From Azolla pinnata (taxonomy: Eukaryota; Streptophyta; Polypodiopsida; Salviniales; Salviniaceae), in contig JBBBWG010029076.1 of assembly GCA_037176905.1 (NCBI GenBank), positions 4,144-55,073 on the forward strand: a DNA stretch of 50,930 nucleotides, given 5' to 3'. A program made the translations under genes and the position numbers. The notes beneath the pieces were generated by a model. The model made no database searches, was not told the DNA's origin, and saw only the letters and a list, made by a program, of their open reading frames with translations. This document shows positions 22,342 through 33,497 of this stretch, one piece after another (the stretch's first letter is position 1; every line of letters begins with the position of its first letter).

Positions 22342-24009
22342 GGACTCCTTCCTCAAAAAAGATGGCTGTCATGAGATAATTACGGTTAAGCTGAAGTAAA
22401 CATATTTTCTGTCTGATATCAATGGTGTTAAAAGAGGTGTGAATGTCATCAAAATATGATCTTCCTCCTATGCTCTTGACAGGATATGCATATATGGTGT
22501 AAAAACGTGGCTAGATCTTAGTAAACAACAGAATATCCTGGCTGCAAGTTATGTGAATGATGTTTATCATGCATAACACAATCTGACCTTAGCAAACACA
22601 GTTATGTTCTACTCTACATAAGTGAATTTTTATACAAGATTGAAGTCCACCTAGGCTTCCTTTAAAGATGATTACCGTGAAGAGATATATTTGATGCATG
22701 AGCTGGTGATTCAGAAAATAATGCTACGGAAAGAATAGACTGTTCTAAGTTCAGAACAAAACAGAAGGGATGGGGAGAGAGAGAGCTGAATTTTCTTGTA
22801 TCAAGAGAATATGTGGGAGATATTGCAAAGAGTCGTAAATGTTGGTTTCCACATAAAGAAAAATATACTTCAGATTCTTTGCGCATAGCTCCAGCGGATA
22901 TAGCCAAAGGGTACATTTTACTTCAGATTCCATTCGTTGATGTGGCTGCAAAAAACTGCTCTAAATGACTGCCAACGGGTAAGTTACTAGCAAACAAAGT
23001 TCTGTAAAAACTTTGTTATCTGGAAGCTATTCCTTTGACTTGAAACATAATTTGAGACTAAGATATTCCTAAATTTTTCTGCATTCTTTGGAATTATGGT
23101 ATTTCAAAGCTTTTCTGTCCAGATTGTTACCCATTCAAATGTTGAAGTAGGGATGAAGCATAAGAAGAGTAGAAAATGCTGTACTGTTCATAGAAATCCT
23201 ACCTGAAGTCATAAGATATGGAAGCCATTTCTCTGTAGTTACAACAAATATTGTACCAAATGACTGTAGAAGGCGTGTTCCTTAGCAAAAGACAGATATG
23301 TTGTTCTTTATATCTCTATGTCTATAGCCTCACAGACATGTGATTTGGAAGAATGGGTAAAAGAGGAGCTGATTCTGTAGTTTTTATGGAAAATTTTCCC
23401 TGATGCATCATTCAGAAACAAGAATATTTATGGTATTATCATATATCTCAGTTCATAGAATCGTAACAGGGGTCAGATTAGGTTGCGGCAGGAAGAGATT
23501 AAGAGGAGAGAAATCTGTAATGAATCGCCGAAATTCTCCCCAAATCCACCCCATATGGAAACAAACGTGCGCCAAATAGCTTGCACTAAGAGGAGAAATT
23601 AAGTGGAGTAGCTAATTCCTCTAGTCAGTGTTCACAGAGAATCTGAAGACACTGTAATTTTCACTGAGATTCCTAATGTGGATCCATCGAGGATTCGAAA
23701 AATTCTTGAATCGGAATTTTTTCTAAGGAAAGAAAACCAGATTTTGACAGAAGGTGCTGAGGGCTGAAATTTGTGCCAACTTGATCGGATAGTGAAGCCA
23801 ATTCTGAGCACCAGATATGTAGTTATGGTATTTCCAAAATAATCTGGGGTAAAGTAACAAAAAGGAGGGATTTTTTCTTCCAAAAGCTTCCATAACCCAT
23901 AAGCTACAATGCTATGCCTCACAAATTTGAGGCGAGGAACCCGCAGCAGCAATCTTTATCGAATTCGCCGCCACTTTCTAGATCCATCTCCAAGGCGATG
24001 GGAAGGCGA
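22342..24009 (-). other. Probable 5' UTR intron of the U-box gene
   Basis: AT-rich sequence of about 1.7 kb without a supported open frame lies between the first coding exon of the U-box gene and a CT-rich leader further right. A good minus-strand donor (GAGCG^GTAATTC) lies at about 24222-24221. So much or all of this may be an intron in the 5' UTR. Confidence 0.4.
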
Positions 24010-24480
24010 AATTAGTGGTTTGCATTACAATGCTCGCAATGTGATGAGATCTAGACCCTTTCTTTCAGCAAACGGAGTCGTTACAAGACGAGAAAACGTG
24101 CAGTCGAACCTTGAGCAAGCCGAAACAGCTGCAAAGATAGAAAATGAAAGAAGACAAGCGAGAAATACACCGACACAGATGCACGGAGAGAGTGAGGGAG
24201 AGGGAGGGAGAGAGAATTACCGCTCAAGAAGATTAAGTCGTGAAGAATCCAGTGATCTTGGAGGGTTCATAGAGGGAGAGAGAAAAGAAAGAGAGGTGCA
24301 GTCTTTGCCGATAGGAGGCTTGGAGATACCGAGGAGAGAGAGAAAGCGAGGGAGAGAAGAGAATTGGCGATGGCGAGCTCGGAGATGCAGAGAAAGAGAG
24401 AGGGAGAATCCAATCCCACGAGCAGATCAGTCCCTCTTATTTGAGGAAGAAGGAAGGATCTCTGGCCCCTTCTTCTTTGT
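24010..24480 (-). promoter_or_regulatory. CT-rich probable transcription start/5' leader of the U-box gene
   Basis: On the minus strand the sequence is strongly pyrimidine-rich (repeated TCTCTCCCTC and CTCTCTTTC), a usual feature of plant core promoters and 5' UTRs. The 200-residue + frame through it (23909-24511) is rich in Arg/Glu because GAGAGA is translated. I consider it an artefact. Confidence 0.4.
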
Positions 24481-24508
24481 GTTCTTCTCTTTTCAAAAGA
24501 GTTCTTCT

Positions 24509-25470
24509 TGATGATGATGATGGTGATGATGGTGATGATGGTGGTGAAGGTGATGGTGGTGATGGTGGTGATGATGATGGTGAAGGTGGTGATGCTGATG
24601 AAGGAGATGGTGATGATGCTGATGAAGATGGTGATGATGCTGATGAAGATGGTGATGATGCTGATGAAGATGGTGATGATGGTGATGATGGAGATGGTGA
24701 TGATGTTGATGGAGGTGGTGATGATGGTGATGGAGATGGTGATGATGGTGATGGAGATGGTGATGATGGTGATAGTGGTGATGTTGGCGATGTTGGCGAT
24801 GTTGGCGATGCTGACCATGATGGTGATGACTGCGATGCTAGCGATGCTGATGATGAATGAAAGGATAGCGATGATGGTTGCAAATGATGGTGGTGGTGAT
24901 GCTAGCGATAATGGCAATGATGGTGGCGGTCGTGATGATGGCGATGGCGATGGCAATGATGGTGATGGCAATGGTGATGGCAGTGATGGCGATGCTGACG
25001 ATGGTGGCGATGATGGCGATGTTGACAATGATGGCGATTATGGCGATGCTGACGATGATGGCGATGCTAGCGGTCATGTTGATGACGATGATGTGTTGAT
25101 GATGCTGATAGTGGCAGCATCGATGATGTCAAACAGATGATGGCAACGGTGGTGCCAATGGCGATGTCGTTGCTGCCAAAGATGATGACAGCAGTGGTAG
25201 CGATGGTGATGATGGTGACTGTTACTCCGGTTGTTATTATTATGATTGTGATGGCGATGGTGATCATGGTGATGATGGTGATGATGTTGTTGTTAATGTT
25301 GTTGTCGATGACGATGATGGTGACAGTGATGATGATGATGATGATGGTGATGGTGATCACGGCAACTTCGATGTTGATGTTGATGTTGGTGATGATGGTG
25401 AAAGATGTTGTTGATGATGGTGAAAGATGTTGGTGATGCAAATGTTGCTGGAGTTGATGAGGCCGAGGTC
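24509..25470. repeat. GAT/GGT-rich satellite of about 1 kb
   Basis: Almost 1 kb consists of trinucleotides GAT, GGT, GAA, GCT and GTT. It starts as GATGATGGTGATGATGGTG, then forms 21-base units (GATGGTGATGATGCTGATGAA, near 24610-24680), then GGCGATGCTGAC-type units, and decays toward 25470. Because the array keeps a period of three and lacks stops, long frames are open on both strands: poly-Asp/Gly, poly-Met/Val, and Thr/Ile or Ser/Pro on the minus. These are typical of a microsatellite, not of a gene. Confidence 0.9.
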
Positions 25471-25479
25471 ATGGTCAAT

Positions 25480-26282
25480 GAGCGATGGTCACAGTCACGG
25501 TCATGGTCAAGGTCAATGGGGTGATGGTGATGCAAGGCCAAGTTACAAGCGCATCGATCGGACCTGATCCGTCAAAGCTCCAGTTTTTTACCCCAACTGA
25601 TGCTGATATAGCTCGCTTTCCCCGAGGATTGACCATGATACTGAGCACAAAACTTTGTCAGATCGAGACGTATCGAGAGCTTGAGCTGAGTGCCTGAAAC
25701 CCATTCGTGCAGTGCAATACATGCTGATTCTTCTGATCTGGTTTCTTCTCTTTTCTTTTCTTTTTTCCTCTGTTCGTCAGTTCCGATTTGAGCTACCATA
25801 GGCTTGGAGAATTCACCCCAATCATCAATTGGCTCAGTGCAGTAAAATCTCTCCGGTATTATAGAAATAGATCGGGTACCAGGAGGGGCTTTGTTGCTTT
25901 CCCCACCTTGCATTGAAGCAGATCCGGTCTAAATTTTGTAATTCTTGCTGATGCATTGGCCCCACTGCACTCGCAATTTATCAGACAAAAAGAGTCGAAT
26001 TATTTCCCCATATGTGGAATTTAGAGTAATAAACCCTTACTTCTTATTACTTAATCTCGCAATTTATAGCAAATGAGTCTGAAAGTGTTTTTTCTTTCTA
26101 ATGTTGCATGAAGTGTGGAAATAATGGATTTGGAACAAGAGTGGGTAACACATGACCTTCATATTATTCATGTCGAAAGGTAGGAATAAGTCATAACATT
26201 GGCAATTGCATAATTAATCGCCTTCCTCAACCCTAAGCATAGTTTTAATCCCCCTTTTAGCTATCCTTTCTGTTCAAATCTC
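25480..26282. other. Unassigned intergenic DNA
   Basis: A 113-residue minus-strand frame (25913-25572) has mixed composition but no motif that I know. The rest is AT-rich. If the LTR remnant to the right is real, this would be where its internal part lay, but I see no gag or pol sequence. Confidence 0.35.
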
Positions 26283-26517
26283 GCTCTCTGATACCATGTA
26301 TATATATATATATATACATACTTTACTAATCGATTAAAACCGAACTACGTGCACAAATCCTAGTCACATGTGAGAATGCGGCAGAAACAATCGATCTGTG
26401 TAGGCATGTGCGCGAATGTGGAAAGAGGAACTCAATCGAAAGAGAACGAAAAGAAGGAATGGAGTAGGTTGGACGATAATTAACCGACATGTAAGTGGGA
26501 TGTAAACAAATTAAACA
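26283..26517 (-). mobile_element. Possible Copia-type LTR remnant with primer-binding site
   Basis: On the minus strand TGGTATCAGAGAGC (26296-26283) matches the initiator-Met tRNA primer-binding site common in plant Copia elements (TGGTATCAGAGC) apart from one inserted dinucleotide. Immediately 5' of it a candidate LTR of about 220 bases runs from TGTTTAATTTG (26517) to TATATATACA (26297), so it has TG...CA ends. No gag/pol sequence and no second LTR are seen. If real it is a very decayed fragment. Confidence 0.25.
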
Positions 26518-26984
26518 CATTAGATGGCATAAACTACGATCAAAGCAAAATTATGCGTTTCTCATCACAAAACATAGTCACCGCCAAGTGGTTATATTTG
26601 CAAGGCTTTATAAAAAGTATGAATAGTTAAGTGTCCTTAATATTGAACCATTCCAGTCGAACGCCAGTCTTTTAATACTCTTGAGTAATTATCTTTCTTT
26701 TTCTCTCTTGTTTGGTGCATTCAATGCCTTTCTCATTAACAGATTGCCCCGATTGATCGACCAAAAAGCAGGTGGTTGTGCAAGCAAGCATTCAACTTGG
26801 TTCCTACTATGAAAAATGCGAGCGATTGAGTTGTTGGAATTGAGCACTGCTAAAGGAGGCGCGGAAGGAACCTGGGAGCAAAGCGAATCCGTAATATAAA
26901 GCGAGCGATCCACCAAGATCATGGAGGTGAGTAGCTGAAATTGGTGCGAATCAGCACATGCCGAAAGGAGGCAGAGCAAGAATG

Positions 26985-27485
26985 AGGTAGTAAACCCTGA
27001 ATCCACTCCCAGCTAAGAGAGACACCCCGTAATCGGAACAAGGAGATACAATTCCAGATCACGGACACGATTGCCGATGAGAGATATAGATACAATACAA
27101 ACGCAACTATACATACAACGCTGATTCCTAAATATCGATACCGATACATGATACTCCGAATGAAGCCAGTAAACCCAGAATCCTCCACGCTAAGAGAGTC
27201 GCCCTGTAGTCGGGAATAGAATAGATACAGTTCCAAATCGTGGACGCAACTGCAGATGAGAGATACGGCTACAATATGAACGCAACCATACTTACAACCG
27301 CTGATACCTAATACCGATACCGATACATCATACCCTGAATGAAACAGTAAACCCTGAATCCTCCACACAAAGAGAGTCGCCCTGTAGTCAAAACAAAGGA
27401 GACACAGTTGCAGATCATGAACGCAAGTACAAACGAGAGATACATATACAATATGGATGCAACAATACATACAACATCGATACCT
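26985..27485. repeat. Three tandem copies of a roughly 180-bp unit
   Basis: Units begin near 26986, 27167 and 27347, each with GTAAACCC(T/A)GAATCC. They continue with AAGAGAG(T/A)C(G/A)CCC(T/C)GTAGTC, GAGATA-ATACAATA and a TGATACC tail. The period is close to 180, which is divisible by three, so a minus-strand frame (27470-26919) stays open with 60-residue repeats. Its translation is hydrophobic low-complexity sequence with no known family. Confidence 0.88.
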
Positions 27486-27930
27486 GATACCGATATCGAC
27501 ACCAATAGCTAATACCGATACCTGATATTGGTACCGATATCTGATACTGGTATCGATGCCTTCATATTGGTACCTGTACTTGATATTGGTACTGATACTT
27601 GATACTGATTCCTGATACTGATACTTGATACTGATTCCTGATACTGATACTTGATATTGATTCTTGATACTGATACTAGATACTAGATACTGATACCTGA
27701 TACTACTGATACCTGATATTGATACTGATACCTGATACTGGTACTGATACCTGATACTGGTACTAATACCTGATACTGATACCTGATACTACTGATACCT
27801 AGTACTGGTACTGATACCTGATATTGATACCTGATACTACTGATACTGATACTGATACCTGATATCGATACCGTAGAAATACAACTACCATTACAGATAC
27901 GGATACGGATACGGATACGGATACAGAAGA
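27485..27930. repeat. GATACC/GATACT-type short tandem repeat
   Basis: Degenerate hexa- and dodecamer units (CTGATACCTGATACTGATAC) continue directly from the end of the 180-bp repeats. They finish as perfect GATACG units at 27896-27923. The GATACC words already present at the end of each 180-bp unit suggest that they were the seed. Confidence 0.9.
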
Positions 27931-28073
27931 CAATAGAGATGTGAAGGGCACGTCTCGCTCTTCTTCTTCTTCCTCCTCCTCTTCTTCTTCTTCATTTCTC
28001 ACTCATTTTATGCAGGAGCCGTATTCTGCTGCTGCTGGAAGCTCCCCGACGAACCTCTCTGCATCTTTGCGCC

Positions 28074-31000
28074 ATGGTAACAGCTCCTACCTGCCTCTCT
28101 CTCTTCCTCTCCTCCCCATTAGTTTCTTCATGCCAAATTTCTGTCTTTTTCACCCCGATCTCTCTCTCTCTCTCTATCTTTCTCTCTCCGTGTCAGATCT
28201 CTCGTTGCTGCTTTTATTTTTCTCTTGGAATGTCTGCATGCTGATCTTGTGTGCCTCCTCCTCCTCCTTCTTTTCACTTCAGTCGTCTGAAGAAGAATCA
28301 GCTCCTGGGGCTCCTGCTTCGGTAGCTCCAGAAGCTCCAGAAGCTCCAGAAGACCAAACGGTGACCACCGAAGAATCTCACAGGGAAAGTGATAAGAGTG
28401 CGGAATTCGTAGAGGTGTTTCGAGTATCTGAAGGTCAAACCGTGCAGGAGGTGAGAGATCGGAAGCCTCTTCTCCGTGCTCTATTTGTCTGTTTATTTAG
28501 AAACGTTCCATTCTTAGAGGGAAAATTGGTTAGCATCTTAAGAAGGAAAATGTCTGAATTTGGTTACGCTGCTTTACTTTATGAGAACGGATAAAACTCC
28601 ATTATTTCATCCTCTTCAGGTTTTCTCCTTACCAGATGAAAATGTTTGAAATGTCTGATCTATTTATGAAACACAATTTTATGCAGATGATATGTTCGTA
28701 AACTTTTATTATGTTTTTCTTTAGGATGTCAGCAGCACCGAATCTGTGGAAAGCTCTCCAGCTGTGGAGGGCCAAACAGTGCCAGAGGTAAGACTTTTCA
28801 GGCTACTTCCCTTTTCTTTGGCTCTTTTCATTTGCCATTTAATCCTTTTAAATGGTATTTCAATTGTTAAAATTTTTGTCTTTCAATCAGTTCACTCGTA
28901 GAAAGGAGACAGTTTGAGGCCATTTATCTCCTATAAATTGTCTCATAGAAAGGGAGAAATTTGTGTTTTGATTTGTGGTTATATTTATCCTCAGGAGGAC
29001 AAAAATGAGACGGAAGCAACAGGAGCTGGAGAACCAGAAAATTCTGCAGAAGTGCCTGCAGAAGAGCCTGCAGAAGAGCCTGCAGAAGAGCCTGCGAAAG
29101 AGCCTGCAGAAGAGCCTGCAGAAGATCCTACTGAAGAGGCCGCAGAAGAGCCTGCAGAAGAAGAAGGCCGCCGGAAATTGACTGTAAATTCTCCTATATT
29201 TGTCGATTACAAATCTACATTAGACATTTAATCACTCGTAAATCAGATGTACAGGGTTTGTTGTAATCCTTATGATTATGGCTCGTAAAATTTTGTTTCC
29301 ATTTCCCCTGTTTGTTATTCCAAAGGTTTACATTAGCTATAAACATGACTAAGATTTCACTTTTAGTATTCATCACACTTCTGTTTTCTACATTTTCAGC
29401 TTTGATGGAAATAATCCAAACATGTAAAAAAATGTGTAATTTCTTCTGATTAGACCATTTATTCATTACATACTGTAGCCATTTTCATTCCCTTAATTTT
29501 CTTTATATTTTCAGATTGATGACATTAAGACAGCACCGATGGATTTTCGTTTCCCAACAACGAACCAGGCAAAGCACTGTTTCACACGCTATGTGGAGTA
29601 TCACAAGTAAGTCATCTGGGAGAACTGTGAGAAAATCAAGATTTTATATGTTCAATCAGACCATAAAAACGAATAATGTTTGAAGAGGTTCTGCTTTTCT
29701 TTTATGTTTTTTTCTATCTTTAATATCTTTTATGTTCTGTTGTATATTCTAGGGATTTATTGTTACAATTCAATTTCTTTGTTTGAAACCCTCCCACAAC
29801 TCAAACTATGTATCAAAGAAATGCTAGTGTTATCTTTATGATGAGAATAAACTTTCTAGTTTTTTCTTTTTTTATGCCTCCACTATACAAGCTACTAGTA
29901 AGATCATGGGGACTCAATTTAAATCTTACACTATTCCCAGTACAGGACTCTAAATCTCATTGTTTTCTCTACCTTTCTTTTCATATGCTTGTTCGCCTAC
30001 CTCATGCACTGAAAAAGATCTGCCTTTTACTCATAATTAATTATAATGAGGTTCAGATATACTCCACTGCCAATGTACCTCACATTTTGTCTTGCATGTA
30101 ATGCCTTAAATCCCGAAAGCAGAATAGATTCATGTTTTTGAACATCTTCATAGAACGTTGTATGCTCGTAATGAGATTGATATCTTCAATATAAGATTGT
30201 AGAACATGTGTATCATAGTATAAAGCTAGCTTTCCAAATGAGGAAGTGGTGCCTTTCAACACTCTAGATGAATACATGCAAACACTCTAGATGCTGCCCA
30301 TGGATTGGAGTCTGAGATGATAAAGAAATGAATATATCCACCCTCGTAAATGTATTCTCTTGTAACTTCTCGTAGGGTTAGACCTGGGAAAGTTACAAAG
30401 TTGAAAGTCTTCTTTAGTTCTTGTTAAATTTCTCTTATTTGTGTTTTCTAGTATAGGCTGTGGACTTTGAGTTGTTCGCATGTTAAAAGCTACATACCGA
30501 GGTTATATATCTTGTATTCTGGCTATATCAATGTATATTCTGTCATGTCCGTGGAATCTGGATAGCATTCTAGTGATATTCTGTCCCCCACTTACTCTTA
30601 AGCATCTATGCTGCAAATATGCATCATTGAATTTGACGTTTAAGCCTAAAAGAGAAAATCAGCAACTAAAAGGAAAAAGCTACAACCATCTTGAACAAAA
30701 AATGTAAAAAATGTAAAAGTAAAACATATTTATAATGGAACTAAACCTACCAGCAGTGATCAGTTGATCTGGTAAGTATTACAAGGGAGGATTTTAAAAT
30801 TAAAATATTCAAAGATGAATATCTGTTTCAAGCCATTAACTTCACTAGTGTCAAGATTGGAGTCCAAAGCAAGTGGTAAATTTCCCTGAAGGAATTTATA
30901 ATGATTCAAACCTTTTCCAAATCTATTTTTTGTCATCATCGAAATTCTGTCATGTGATTGCATTCCAATTGATTTGATTTTTATTGCGTTGGTGCCTCAA

Positions 31001-32434
31001 TGCATGAGTCATTCTTGGCTAAGTAGGCAGGTTTCTTTGACTTCTACCTCACAAAATTTATTGGGCTGAAATGATACATTCCCAACATTTCAATGGTTAG
31101 GAAGATATTAGAACGTAACCTTGCTGCATTAGACCGAGTAGACTGATTGATTTCTGCATCCTTACAAGATGCAATCCAAATTGTGAGGGATAGTGGAAAA
31201 TGCTGATAGGACTATGTGCCTTTTGCTCTATTGTTATCATGGGTTATGCTAGAGATTATTAACTTATGCAGAGCAGTCCATTGATTGCAGGAGTAGAACC
31301 ATCAATTTTCCCTGAATATTCTGAATTTGAGTGCATGTGCAAAACATGGCGCATAACAGTATCAATGATATATGTTATTTCACACATTTGAAATGCTGAG
31401 ATTGGTTGCAAAGAATTTTTCTCAAAATTTTCTTAATTCTTGCTGATATCTCAATATTGCTGAACTACATACTAATTTCTGCTCCTATGTCTAATGTAAC
31501 TGCACATCTTTTTGTCAGCAACAAAAAGATGTTCATACTAGGTGCTAGTGCAGAAATTCCACTGCATTGTCAAGTTTACCTTCAGGAAAACTTGCAATTT
31601 TTAGAGTCTATTCACATCGTTTGATAGTGAAAATATCAAGGTCAATGCTTGATTGGTGTTCTGACAAATATGGTGATCATTCACCCACAGAACGAATGAC
31701 TGAAAGATTCATATATTATAAGTGATTCCTAATGGTCTGAATATGAAACATTGGATGTGCTTTCAAATTCAATGTATACTATTTGCAACTCTTTGCTATA
31801 TGCCATGATTACTTCAACATAGTGCAGACTGTCTTTTGAGAATGCATGCAAGGAGTGTAATTTTGAAGGGGAGTAAATGCAGAAGTTAGAAAATGTGCTA
31901 GATCCCAGGTGACCCAGAGAACGGGGTGAAATTGCGAGAAGAAAAAGGTGAAGGGTAGTAGAGCAAGAAAGTGGCAAAAGATATTCTGGAGCAAATTCCT
32001 GCAATTTGCAGTATGAGGGTTCTAAGGAAAAAAACACGTCTGTATCTGGTTTTTCTGTGCATATATGATTTCAGCGTTCAAGTTTACTGTTGTTGATCTC
32101 TTACTTATTTGTACAACTTGATCTGCTTCCACTCTGCATAAATATTCACAGTTCATAATATATACCTTCAGTTCATGTTTCATAGTGCTGATCTATGGAT
32201 TTCCCTTGTTATAATGTAGGTGTGTCCAAGCCAAGGGTGAGGGTAATACGGATTGCGACAAATATGCAAGATACTATCGTTCACTATGCCCAAGTGAATG
32301 GGTATGTCCTACTGTTATTGTGAGTTCTTGATAACAGCTATTGGTAGTTACCCACTCTGTTTCTTGTGCTTCTACTACAGGTTGAGAGATGGAATGAACA
32401 AAGGGAGAACGGAACATTCGCAGGGCCTTTGTAG
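28074..32434 (+). CDS. COX6b: Cytochrome c oxidase subunit 6b (COX6b) with acidic N-terminal extension
   Basis: Exons: 28074-28076 (ATG only), 28283-28450, 28725-28787, 28995-29183, 29515-29606, 32220-32301, 32381-32434. They give 216 residues. The C-terminal 70 residues are the COX6b domain: DFRFPTTNQAKHCFTRYVEYHKC with a CX9C pair (C163/C173) and a CX10C pair (C184/C195), ending WNEQRENGTFAGPL. Plant COX6b-1 proteins also carry a long acidic N-terminal extension, and here it includes about nine PAEE-type repeats (exon 4). The protein sits on the intermembrane-space side of respiratory complex IV at the dimer interface, and is imported and oxidised through MIA40. Exon 2 is in phase only if the ATG at 28074 directly precedes the donor. 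The longer in-frame-looking ATG at 28011 would reach a stop. Intron 5 is 2.6 kb with nothing recognisable in it. Confidence 0.93.
29607..32219 (+). other. Long intron 5 of COX6b; no gene seen inside
   Basis: GT at 29607 and AG ending at 32219. The 2.6 kb is AT-rich with many stops in all frames. I see no nested gene, transposon ends or ncRNA signature. Confidence 0.6.
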
Positions 32435-32546
32435 AACATCGTTTTGCCACCTGGCTGACCGATTCATATCTGATTCTTCAATTGCTCTGATTGGAAAATT
32501 GTTTGTTTTGGTATAATTATCGCAGGAGATTTTGTATTGAATAATA

Positions 32547-32747
32547 ATGAAGAGGAAATGTAGAAGGCCTCGAAGAAACGCTGGGGAGGCCTTAGATTTG
32601 AGCGGACCACTTTCTGTTGAGACGAGAGACAGTAGTAGTAATGTGTTGTCTCCTTCCAATCCAATAATTGAAGATATATCCAGGAATAATGTAAACCCTA
32701 GTGGAAACAGTCGTGTAAGAAGGGGGGCCCTCGAAGAAGTTCCATGA
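32547..32747 (+). other. Small ORF (66 codons) in the 3' region of COX6b
   Basis: An ATG-started frame begins 113 bases after the COX6b stop. The product would be basic at its N terminus (MKRKCRRPRRN) and polar, without a known motif. It could be chance in the 3' UTR, an upstream part of an unrecognised gene, or a real small protein. Nothing else supports it. Confidence 0.2.
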
Positions 32748-33497
32748 TCTTTTTCTCTGTTCATTGTCTGTGGCCATCATCGGTGTAGATCTTCTTTTCG
32801 TTTCTTTAATTGTCAGCAGAGTCTAGATTTTTACTAACACATCGAAAGCTGATTAATGTCTGAGATTAGCTCTTTTCCTGCAATTGGAAGTTGAAATTTA
32901 CATCTTCAAGTGGCCGCATTTGGATTAGGTGTCCAACTTGCCAAGATTGTCTTGGCAGAGCCAGTAATAACCTTGAGCGAGTTCAGAATTAAGCACTTGG
33001 GGGATCGTCCAAGTAAGGAATCTGCTTTCAGGATGGCTATTAATGGAGAGCTTATTTTGGCTCCTGACTAGTTACAGCAGTAGAGAATTCCCAGACTTAG
33101 TGAAATGGCAGCTGATATCTGAATCACAGACCCAGATTAGTTTTCGAGTGTCTGTGTGATAAGCTCCCAACAGTTGAACTGAATAGTAATAACGTCGTGC
33201 ACAAGCATATATATGACTAAAGCTTCAATAAGTAGCACATGGAAATGAATATCAGATTTTCTACTTATTTAATGTAAGCCAAATCATACAGCTGACAGTT
33301 TGTTGGCAGGTACAGCATCCAAAGCGGACATCCGATTTTATTTCATAGTACGCAATCTGCTTGTGGCATTACTCTTCAATAGCATTTCTTAGACAGAGAA
33401 GTCTTTTCCGATGTCGTTGGCGTGTTCATGATTTGCTCACACTTTCGCTTCAAATGTGTGGGGTCCAAATGGGTTGTGTTTTCAGCATCTGTTTTCA
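32748..33497. other. Convergent intergenic stretch between COX6b and ArgJ
   Basis: AT-rich sequence between two genes that end facing each other. It contains their 3' UTRs. No gene or repeat is visible. Confidence 0.45.

Noticed and set aside
23909..24511. 200-codon + frame rich in Arg and Glu
   Set aside because: Produced by translating a GAGAGA-rich tract that is better explained as the CT-rich 5' leader of the minus-strand U-box gene.
24267..25541. Long frames encoding poly-Ser/Pro, poly-Ile/Thr, poly-Asp, poly-Met
   Set aside because: Trinucleotide satellite with every frame open; no gene structure.
26919..27470. 183-codon minus frame with 60-residue repeats
   Set aside because: Follows from the 180-bp repeat period. 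The translation is low-complexity and hydrophobic, with no start context or family match.
27941..28594. 217-codon frame spanning the COX6b first intron, with poly-Ser start
   Set aside because: It reads through intron 1 and its exon 2 part is the true COX6b exon. The poly-Ser part is a TCT microsatellite in the 5' UTR.
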